Below the pieces are notes generated by a model. It was not told the DNA's origin and did not search any database. It saw only the letters and a list, made by a program, of their open reading frames with translations. From assembly GCA_044361365.1 (NCBI GenBank), contig JBIKIW010000018.1, positions 1-28,580 of the forward strand: DNA of 28,580 nucleotides, written 5' to 3'. Each line of letters starts with the position of its first letter. Within the stretch, counting starts at the first letter, position 1. Source of the DNA: JBIKIW01 sp044361365. Its GTDB lineage: Bacteria; Patescibacteriota; JACMRA01. The position numbers and the translations under genes are program-made. This document shows, in pieces, positions 22,768-28,580 of this stretch.

Positions 22768-23280
22768 TCATTTCAGTTGTTTTATTTTCTTCCATTTTCG
22801 TATTCTGTCTTTTGCGTTTTGAAATGGCGAAGAAGTATTGAGTTGTATCATTTTTCCAAAAGTCCATTTGTCGTACCAAGCTATTTCATAAAGTTCTTCG
22901 TTAGTCTTGCTTTCAATTAATTTCAATATTTCGTTTGTCGTATTGTTAAGTTTTTCGTTAAGTGTTTTGAAGTCGTCTTTTTCGCAGTCTTTGTAAAATT
23001 TTTGTGCAAGTAGTCCGAGTTCATTCCACTTAAAACCTGTTTCTGGAATGTCAACTTCAAGTCCTTTGTTTTTCTTGTCGTTCCACTTCAAAACCAATTG
23101 TTCCCACCCAATAAGATAAGCAACAAGGTTGTTGATACTCATTAGAGTGTTTTTTGAATGTCCATCAAGTTCTTTTTTTTCGGTCAGGTCAATTGGAACG
23201 TTGGCAAGTTCGGTCGTCAACTTTTTGTAGTTGTCAACTATTGCATTTAGCAATTCGTCTTTGTTCTTCGGTATCGCCAT
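22768..23280 (-). CDS. ClbS/DfsB-family four-helix-bundle protein
   Basis: 170 residues, the family's usual size. Conserved features include the start IPKNKDELL, GHSKNTLMSINNLVAYLIGW, VLKW, VDIPETGFKWNELGLLAQKF, NEELYEIAWYDKWTFGKMIQ, NTSSPFQNA and RIRKWKK. The fold is DinB-like. ClbS itself hydrolyses the cyclopropane warheads of colibactin and protects the producer's DNA; most DfsB-family members have no known substrate, so only the family can be called. The ATG follows the stop of the small ORF at 23283 by two bases, suggesting translational coupling. Good conservation in an otherwise divergent neighbourhood hints at acquisition by transfer. Confidence 0.9.
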   Translation of the reverse strand: MAIPKNKDELLNAIVDNYKKLTTELANVPIDLTEKKELDGHSKNTLMSINNLVAYLIGWEQLVLKWNDKKNKGLEVDIPETGFKWNELGLLAQKFYKDCEKDDFKTLNEKLNNTTNEILKLIESKTNEELYEIAWYDKWTFGKMIQLNTSSPFQNAKDRIRKWKKIKQLK

Positions 23281-23282
23281 TT

Positions 23283-23426
23283 TTATTCAGATTGTTTGTT
23301 TGTTGAGTTGTTCTCTATCCTTGCCATTAATGTTTCTTCGGGTGGGATAAACCCTGCCTCTACATCTGGTGACAGCGGTTCGTCTTTTATCGCCTTAAAA
23401 TTCTCGATTGAAATTGAATCTAGCAT
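23283..23426 (-). CDS. Small ORF with an AAA-ATPase-like start, upstream of the ClbS-like gene
   Basis: 47 residues starting MLDSISIENFKAIKDEPL, like the first strand of OLD/RecF-type ATPases, but no Walker motifs follow. The next residues, DVEAGFIPP, are encoded by the dispersed hairpin at 23340-23363, which has been read through in frame. It ends two bases before the ClbS-like ATG and begins 24 bases after the holB-like gene. Its first 46 bases are nearly the same as those of the ORF at 507. It is probably a recombined fragment that now acts at most as a coupled leader ORF; a true small protein is possible. Confidence 0.45.
   Translation of the reverse strand: MLDSISIENFKAIKDEPLSPDVEAGFIPPEETLMARIENNSTNKQSE
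23340..23363 (-). repeat. Dispersed hairpin element, copy 2
   Basis: Read on the minus strand it gives GTAGAGGCAGGGTTTATCCC and then ACCC. Copy 1 at 739-760 on the plus strand differs at only a few positions. Each copy lies within 250 bases of an MLxSIxIxNFKAIKD gene start. Confidence 0.55.
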
Positions 23427-23450
23427 AATTAAATAATCTTTCTTTTTCCC

Positions 23451-24170
23451 CTAACTCAAACTCCAAGCGACAGCCAATTTCTTTTGTAAATTCTGTTGGT
23501 TTAGCTTTCGTGATCTCAAAACTTTCTGTAATTTATCGGCAATTTTGGGTAGCGGTTGTTGTTTATAAAACTCCTCAATCCAGCAACTGATTTGCCATAA
23601 CCAAAAGTCAATTTCATCTCTTTCAATTTTACTAAAATCTGGCAATTCCAATCTTTTTTCACCAATCAAATCCAGGGCAAATTGTTTGGCAGGTGGTAAA
23701 GTTTTGGCTATTTTTTCTAGCTTTTCACCCGATAAATGTTTTAGCACAAAATTTCGACTGAGGCTGAGAGTCGTGGCACGGGATAAAATTGTTGGTAAAA
23801 TTTCTGACCCATCTTGAGCAAATAAAATCGGGTAAAGATTGGCTGGCGGTTCTTCCAAAAATTTCAACATTCCTTCTTGCAGCGATTCACTGTGCTGACT
23901 AAGATCACCTAAAAAAAACAAAGTCGGTAGATTGTAGCTTTGATACCACGAATTTTGCTGCTCCCTAAACTCAACTTTTTTAGAAAAATTTGGCTCCAAA
24001 ATCTGTCCACTGTTTAGATATTTATGCCAATTATCAGCTATTTGATTATCTTCAGAAACCTTTTCTATCTGCCTAAAATCACCTCTTTCGAAAAAGGCAA
24101 ATGCCAACTTCTGTTTTAAAACAATTGTGTCTAAATGGGTTTGAGTAAAAATAAGTTGAGTGGCGGACAT
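23451..24170 (-). CDS. DNA polymerase III delta-prime-like protein
   Basis: 239 residues. The diagnostic segment is LQEGMLKFLEEPPANLYPIL followed by ILPTILSRATTLSLS, matching the LKxLEEPP and LLPTIxSR motifs of delta-prime and other clamp-loader AAA+ subunits. The N-terminal part lacks a Walker A loop and zinc-binding cysteines, so it is an inactive ATPase, as delta-prime is; at 239 residues it is shorter than the typical ~330. It probably takes part in loading the sliding clamp. It begins 43 bases after the ftsQ-like gene on the same strand. The symbol is withheld because the N-terminus is divergent. Confidence 0.75.
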   Translation of the reverse strand: MSATQLIFTQTHLDTIVLKQKLAFAFFERGDFRQIEKVSEDNQIADNWHKYLNSGQILEPNFSKKVEFREQQNSWYQSYNLPTLFFLGDLSQHSESLQEGMLKFLEEPPANLYPILFAQDGSEILPTILSRATTLSLSRNFVLKHLSGEKLEKIAKTLPPAKQFALDLIGEKRLELPDFSKIERDEIDFWLWQISCWIEEFYKQQPLPKIADKLQKVLRSRKLNQQNLQKKLAVAWSLS

Positions 24171-24213
24171 CTGTGGTGTGGAATTAAGTCTTATTCAATC
24201 CAGTCAAATTTTA

Positions 24214-25350
24214 CTATTTATCGCAAGTTGTGCCTTTGTAGCAAATAAAAACTTTTTTAGTTGGAATCCTAAAATCAATATAGCTAATTTCACCTTTATC
24301 TTGCCTGTCCCGAATAGTGGATTTGAGAATAGTCAGAATCCTTTCTTGCATAACTTCTCTTGGGATAATTTCCACATCAGATTCGAAAAATAAATTAGTT
24401 CCGCTAGTAGTTTGAATCTTGACTTCAGTGTCTGTCATGGTGGGCAAATTTGTTGATCTAATTGGGATTTTTAAACTGTCCAAAAGCTGCCAAACCCAAG
24501 TTATAAACCAAAGCCTATTTAGCTGAATCTTGTTTTCCTCTAGTTTGTAATCTTGAAAAGTTACTCCAGATTGATTAAAATCTACTTTCTGTTCCACTCT
24601 CACCAGTTTTTCTCGGATATTGTTTAAATCTTCAGTTACCACTCTACCTTCTTGGCTGATTCTCCAATATTTTTTGCCTGAATTTTCAGTAGTTGCCAGG
24701 GTCACCAAAATCGGTTCGGTTGCAATTTCCAAATTGGCTCCATTTGGCCAATTCCGATCTTTAATTTTGACTTCGTAAATTTCAGGCACAGCTTGCTTGG
24801 CGGATTCAGTTAAATTCCTTTCATTCAAAAACCAATACTGATTATTGGGAACAAAGCCCAAAAAATAATTTCTCCGAATACTACTACCAACTTCCCGAGT
24901 CTCTTTTTCCGAAAGATAGCTACCCTCAGAAAAAGAAAAATTATAGTTTTTAACCAAGAAAAAAGTATCAAAAAAAGTCAGGTAAAATAGAGTAAAAATC
25001 AGAATAGCAATTAAACTTTGACCTAAAAATCCATTAATCTTTGAAGATATCTGATATTTAAAAAAAAAGTACCGAACGCCCTTCCAAAAATCGTTTAAAT
25101 TTATATTTTTAGCAGAAAACTGGCTGAAATCAGGAATTTTAAAAAATTTATTGTTTTTTTTTGTGGTTTCAGATTGGAGAATTTCTTTAGCAGTTAAATT
25201 TATATTTTCTTTTTTAGTCGGGAAAGTTCGCACTCCGGATTTTGGGTTTTCTGCAGCAGGCTTGTAGCTTCTAAAAATACGAGATCCCTGTCTGGGTTTT
25301 GCTTTAGCACCACTTTTTTTATTTTTAGATTGGAATAAACCAAAAAGCAT
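24214..25350 (-). CDS. FtsQ-like cell-division protein (POTRA domain)
   Basis: 378 residues with the FtsQ/DivIB plan. A basic cytoplasmic N-terminus (1-105, rich in Lys/Arg) precedes one transmembrane helix at about 111-133 (IAILIFTLFYLTFF). A POTRA-like segment (~134-210) with LVKNYNFSFSEGSYL and PEIYEVKIKDRNWPNGANLEI follows, then a beta domain ending ISYIDFRIPTKKVFICYKG. That ending matches the DLRxPxxVYxK strand near the C-terminus of FtsQ. It would link FtsB/FtsL to the division ring. The cytoplasmic tail is long for the family. Sequence identity to model FtsQs is low, so the call rests on topology and the end motif. Confidence 0.65.
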   Translation of the reverse strand: MLFGLFQSKNKKSGAKAKPRQGSRIFRSYKPAAENPKSGVRTFPTKKENINLTAKEILQSETTKKNNKFFKIPDFSQFSAKNINLNDFWKGVRYFFFKYQISSKINGFLGQSLIAILIFTLFYLTFFDTFFLVKNYNFSFSEGSYLSEKETREVGSSIRRNYFLGFVPNNQYWFLNERNLTESAKQAVPEIYEVKIKDRNWPNGANLEIATEPILVTLATTENSGKKYWRISQEGRVVTEDLNNIREKLVRVEQKVDFNQSGVTFQDYKLEENKIQLNRLWFITWVWQLLDSLKIPIRSTNLPTMTDTEVKIQTTSGTNLFFESDVEIIPREVMQERILTILKSTIRDRQDKGEISYIDFRIPTKKVFICYKGTTCDK

Positions 25351-25518
25351 TTTTAAAATTTTATTTTTAGATTGAAATTAGAAGTAATTTAGGTTTGATT
25401 TTTTGTTGTATTAGGAAATAATAGTCTGCAAATTTACTATTATTTTATTCAAAACTTGCCAAGTAAGTTGTAGATAATAGCTTTTACCTAGGTTGTACTT
25501 GCCTATCGGTATTTTTAT

Positions 25519-25543
25519 GATCCTGAACTTGGTTATCAGGATC
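25519..25543. promoter_or_regulatory. Hairpin between divergent ftsQ-like and NUDIX genes
   Basis: GATCCTGA and TCAGGATC form a perfect 8-bp stem with a 9-base loop. No T-run follows on either strand, so it is more likely an operator or leader structure than a terminator. Confidence 0.4.
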
Positions 25544-25637
25544 TCGGAGTACTCATTTACTTTAATCAAAATAAGCTATACAAGAATTTAACATATCATT
25601 TTACAAATGAAACATCTTATTATTAGCTGACAAGTGT

Positions 25638-26156
25638 ATGAAAGAAAGTCAATTTTCTCTAAAATCAATAGATCTAAACAAGCTACCAGTTTTTGCTAGC
25701 GACCTTCAAAATGTGGATTTAAACCTAAAACCATTTCATAGATCTGTGGCTATAATTTGGATACCTCAAAAGCAGAAATTTGTGACTTATGATAGATTTG
25801 ATGGACTGCTTAGATTTCCAGGTGGACATTTGGAAAAGAACGAAGATTTAATCCAAACGGCTAGCCGAGAAACCGAAGAAGAGGTTGGTTTGAAAGGTCT
25901 AAAATTTCAAAAATATTTAGATAGCTGTCACCTTTTTTATGAAAGAAATGGCTTGCCTGATTATTGTCTGGAGCATTATTTTTGGTTTGATTGCGATTAC
26001 CAAAACTGGCTACAAAAAACACCAGAAGAAACTGGAATGCGGGCAATTTTAGCAGATAGTAAAGAGATTTTGACGATACAAAAATTCGTGCAATATCCAT
26101 GGCTCGTGAATTTGTGTGGCAGCCAAACTGAGAAATATGTTATAAACACTATTTGA
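25638..26156 (+). CDS. NUDIX hydrolase
   Basis: 172 residues. The Nudix box GX5EX7REUXEEXGU is complete at residues 63-85 (GHLEKNEDL to RETEEEVGL), with the catalytic glutamates at 78, 81 and 82. The preceding strand WIPQKQKFVTYDR and LLRFPGG are typical. NUDIX enzymes hydrolyse nucleoside diphosphates linked to another moiety; the substrate cannot be inferred. It stands alone, read away from the ftsQ-like gene and followed by a palindromic repeat. Confidence 0.9.
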   Translation: MKESQFSLKSIDLNKLPVFASDLQNVDLNLKPFHRSVAIIWIPQKQKFVTYDRFDGLLRFPGGHLEKNEDLIQTASRETEEEVGLKGLKFQKYLDSCHLFYERNGLPDYCLEHYFWFDCDYQNWLQKTPEETGMRAILADSKEILTIQKFVQYPWLVNLCGSQTEKYVINTI

Positions 26157-26211
26157 AAACTAATTTTCAAGTCAACATAATAAAATGGCGTTCCCTACAA
26201 GTAGAAGATGT

Positions 26212-26247
26212 CCTTCCTTGAGGAAGGTGTCGCGGAGCGACGGAAGG
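26212..26247 (+). repeat. Double-hairpin palindromic repeat (REP/BIME-like)
   Basis: CCTTCC-TTGA-GGAAGG (26212-26227) is followed by GTCGC-GGA-GCGAC (26229-26241) and a second GGAAGG (26242-26247), which could also pair with the first CCTTCC around the inner hairpin. It is far more GC-rich than its surroundings, and the G-rich run GGGGG follows. It lies between two plus-strand genes and could also weaken read-through. Confidence 0.65.
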
Positions 26248-26369
26248 TGTTAGGGGGTTAGGTTTTGAGATTCTAGGCAAAAGGAATCTAATGGTTTTTA
26301 TAAACTGAAATTTTAGTTAGCAACTTTACAAAAAGCAATACTACAACTCTGATTATTGGATTAATTAGT

Positions 26370-27500
26370 ATGAATTATTTATATCGACTTGGACATGAAC
26401 CAAATTTGGGTGAAGCTGAATTTAGATTTTTAAAAGGAAGTGGCTATCTCAGGCTAGATTCTTGGCTAAAATCAGACTATAACTGCTCGATTGTAGATAC
26501 TGGGAGTTTGGTTTTTAGGGCCAAGATTTTGGGTTCAATTCCGATTTACGATAAGCTTTCTCTTGCTCAGATTGACTCAGAGATTGAACAAATTTTAACC
26601 AAACACCTCACAGAATTTCCAACAAAAAAAGCTGGTTTTGCGGTACCCAAATTTTTGGACAAAACTTTTCTAAAACTTGCTAAAAGGGCCGGAGTAAAAA
26701 AGGTAAACTTGCTATCTAGCGGAAGCCTTCCAACCATTGGTAATTTTGAACATACCAAAAAATGGTTTGTGATCGCAGTAGTCGGTAAAGATTTGGAAGT
26801 AACCGAAGTAGAAGAATACAGTCCACAAGAATTTTGGTCGATTATGGACGAGCAAATGCCTGAAAGAGACATGCGAAGAGGTATTATTAACCTAAAACTT
26901 GCCAGAACTTTGTTAAATTTTACCAAGTCCAAAAAAATCTACGATCCATTTTGTGGTTTAGGTAGAAATTTGATCGCTGGAGTTGATTTAAAAAGAGAAT
27001 TTCTGATGTCTGATGCGGAGCAAATTTGTATCCCTCAAGCCGAAACAAACTTTGAATGGGCAAGAGCTTATTTTGCCAATGACAAAAATTTCGGTAGTCA
27101 ACCTTTAGCTAAACTAGTCCAATCTTTTACTCAAAACGCGGCAACTTATAATCCTGAAATTGATCCAGTTGTTAGAAATTTTGTGATTGTTACTGAAGGT
27201 ACTTTAGGTAAAAATTTTAACAGCGTTCCAGACGATGAGCAGGTGCAAAAAGAGCTTCAAAAAATGGTTACTTTGTGGCAAAGGGTTTTGGAAACTAATG
27301 GACAATACGGAACAACTGAAATTGTCACTTGTCTCCCATTTTATCCTAAATTTGGTAATAGTGGGAAAATAAATTTGGATAAACTTTTGTTTGGCAGTCG
27401 CTACAAAATTGCTCCACTTTTACCGAATTTCCAAACCATCGAATATTCTCGAAGTAAGACTTTTGTGGGACATGAAGTGGTCAAATTTGTGCTGAAATAA
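26370..27500 (+). CDS. Trm11-like RNA methyltransferase
   Basis: 376 residues. The N-terminal domain starts YLYRLGHEPNLGEAEF, the RLGxxPxLxxAEL start of THUMP-associated tRNA methyltransferases. The Rossmann domain contains IYDPFCGLGRNLIAG (motif I; usually DPFCGSGT) and FLMSDAE (post-I). Instead of the NPPY motif it reads IVTEGTLGKNF, like the TEPYLG variant of archaeal and CPR Trm11-like enzymes. It probably methylates a guanosine in tRNA using SAM. The GLGR change in motif I and the Gly in TEG are unusual. It is followed 24 bases later by the VTT-domain gene. Confidence 0.75.
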   Translation: MNYLYRLGHEPNLGEAEFRFLKGSGYLRLDSWLKSDYNCSIVDTGSLVFRAKILGSIPIYDKLSLAQIDSEIEQILTKHLTEFPTKKAGFAVPKFLDKTFLKLAKRAGVKKVNLLSSGSLPTIGNFEHTKKWFVIAVVGKDLEVTEVEEYSPQEFWSIMDEQMPERDMRRGIINLKLARTLLNFTKSKKIYDPFCGLGRNLIAGVDLKREFLMSDAEQICIPQAETNFEWARAYFANDKNFGSQPLAKLVQSFTQNAATYNPEIDPVVRNFVIVTEGTLGKNFNSVPDDEQVQKELQKMVTLWQRVLETNGQYGTTEIVTCLPFYPKFGNSGKINLDKLLFGSRYKIAPLLPNFQTIEYSRSKTFVGHEVVKFVLK

Positions 27501-27524
27501 AAAAATATTTAGTTTTAAATATTA

Positions 27525-28205
27525 ATGAAAAATATCCAAAAAATATCCAAAAAGCAGCTTTATTCTGGACTTTTAACCATTTTAATAATTCTTGGTTTTG
27601 GTATTACTTTAACTGTTTTAATCCGAACCATAGGGGCGAGCGAGCTTAGAGTTATTGTTGAGAAGTCAGGGGTATTAGGTCCACTAATTTTTATGATTAT
27701 TCACATCATTACTATCATGGTTACACCTGGTGGGGGTGGAGTGGTTTTAATTTTGTCTTCTGGCACTCTTTTTGGTTTCGGAGCAGGTTTATTTTATTCA
27801 GTTTTGTCTGCAGCAATAGGTGCTTCTGGGAATTTTTGGTTGTCTCGAAAGTTTGGTAAAAATATAGTTGGAAGGTTGGTTTCTGAAGAAAGTTTTAAAA
27901 AGTTAGATCCAATTGCTAAGCGAGTTAATAGTGGCAATCCGCTTCTTTTAGTGCCAATTTTTTCTACTTCAGCGTTCAATCTTAGCTGTTATGCAATAGG
28001 CTTAACCAATATAAAATACAATAAATTTATTACCGCAGTTTTAATTAGTTCTATCGTAAATGCTCCAATTTATGTTGCTACCGGATCCAGCCTAATCGAA
28101 GGTCAAACTAATTGGCAGTATCTTATTTTACCTATTGTAGTATTTTTAGCGACTACAAGTTATCTTATTGAAGAGCGTTTAAAAAAAAGGAGTAAGACTA
28201 GGTAA
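27525..28205 (+). CDS. VTT-domain (TVP38/TMEM64, DedA-like) membrane protein
   Basis: 226 residues with five or six hydrophobic segments, the first at about 15-35. The VTT/SNARE-associated core is visible as VTPGGGGVVLILSSGTLFGF, then a glycine-rich helix to GASGNFWLSRKFGK and later VPIFSTSAFNLSCYAIGL. Proteins of this family act in lipid flipping or scrambling and membrane homeostasis. The C-terminus is basic (EERLKKRSKTR) and cytoplasmic. Close spacing to the methyltransferase suggests co-transcription, with no obvious functional link. Confidence 0.85.
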   Translation: MKNIQKISKKQLYSGLLTILIILGFGITLTVLIRTIGASELRVIVEKSGVLGPLIFMIIHIITIMVTPGGGGVVLILSSGTLFGFGAGLFYSVLSAAIGASGNFWLSRKFGKNIVGRLVSEESFKKLDPIAKRVNSGNPLLLVPIFSTSAFNLSCYAIGLTNIKYNKFITAVLISSIVNAPIYVATGSSLIEGQTNWQYLILPIVVFLATTSYLIEERLKKRSKTR

Positions 28206-28233
28206 AACTATCTGGTCTAGATGCTATAATTTA

Positions 28234-28580
28234 TCACTTTGGAATATTAAACTGGTAGAGTTGCTTCTGATCTTGAGTTACTATGTACATAACTCCATCT
28301 GGTGAAAAATAAATAGCCTCTCCTGCAAAAACTAGGTCCCTATTTGGCAAAGAAATCGTACCCGCTCCTAAATCTATTTGCACCAAGACATCTTTGTTCT
28401 TGCTTGAGTTGAAATCCAGAGAAGATTCTTTGATCAAGCAATAGAGCAAACTACTTGTTCGTAAAACACACCTTTGAGCTACAACTTGCCCCAAAATCTT
28501 TTGCTCAGTTAATTTGGTGGCAATATTCAATTTATTTACTGATAAATTATTTTGATTAGAAGTTAGTAAACTTGTTTGAG
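28234..28580 (-). CDS. Hypothetical protein, 5' end beyond the right edge
   Basis: The frame is open from the right edge to the stop at 28234, at least 114 codons. TTG at 28530 is not a convincing start, since the reading frame continues upstream. Visible sequence contains IDLGAGTISLPNRDLVF and AIYFSPDGVMYIVTQDQKQL, a strand-turn pattern (FSPDGxxY) typical of beta-propeller blades, so this is probably the last blade of a propeller protein. It converges with the VTT-domain gene 28 bases away. No function can be assigned. Confidence 0.6.
   Translation of the reverse strand, partial: QTSLLTSNQNNLSVNKLNIATKLTEQKILGQVVAQRCVLRTSSLLYCLIKESSLDFNSSKNKDVLVQIDLGAGTISLPNRDLVFAGEAIYFSPDGVMYIVTQDQKQLYQFNIPK

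Noticed and set aside
26567..26932. 121-codon minus-strand ORF inside the Trm11-like gene
   Set aside because: Antisense shadow of a clearly conserved gene.

Overview
The window is AT-rich bacterial DNA with very short spacers, weak or absent Shine-Dalgarno sequences and divergent housekeeping genes. These include a short delta-prime-like clamp-loader protein without a P-loop, an FtsQ-like division protein and a Trm11-like methyltransferase with a TEG-type motif. Together they suggest a small-genome bacterium of the candidate phyla radiation (Patescibacteria). That is an inference from gene style; no rRNA or other phylogenetic marker is present. TAA, TAG and TGA all end genes, so the code is standard.

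Region 1 (1-3007) is a scarred zone. A 123-bp direct repeat (1-123 and 934-1056) duplicates part of a small secreted-protein gene. The second copy supplies the last codon and stop of a divergent LOG-family gene. Upstream of that lies a methyltransferase gene broken by a frameshift and an in-frame stop. A chimeric small ORF (507-695) sits between the repeats. Region 2 (3296-7182) holds housekeeping genes: glnA, a GlsB/YeaQ-type membrane protein with no standard start codon, pth, and a recJ that has lost its catalytic N-terminal half.

Region 3 (7367-17305) is the most notable part. Six consecutive minus-strand genes encode large right-handed beta-helix (pectate-lyase-3/NosD-like) proteins. Five share an almost identical N-terminal module of about 100 residues, and the sixth keeps only its two ends. 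The helices behind the module differ greatly. The modules resemble phage tail-fibre parts. Three near-identical promoters (TTGACC, 17 bp, -10) drive S6 alone, S5-S4-S3-S2 as an operon, and S1 alone. A decayed start of a seventh copy sits at the array edge next to truncated recJ. I read this as an expandable cassette array of interchangeable surface or tail-spike-like adhesins or glycan-active proteins.

Region 4 (17563-22658) has a stand-alone dnaK under a CIRCE operator, then a two-gene ABC-2 exporter whose promoter predicts a leaderless mRNA, followed by a MarR-type regulator. Region 5 (22768-28580) has a minus-strand group (ftsQ-like, holB-like, a small ORF, a ClbS/DfsB-family protein). It then has plus-strand NUDIX, Trm11-like methyltransferase and VTT-domain membrane protein genes, and a gene cut by the right edge. 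Small dispersed repeats and hairpins (739-760, 23340-23363, 26212-26247, 3067-3107, 7344-7372) mark the accessory stretches.
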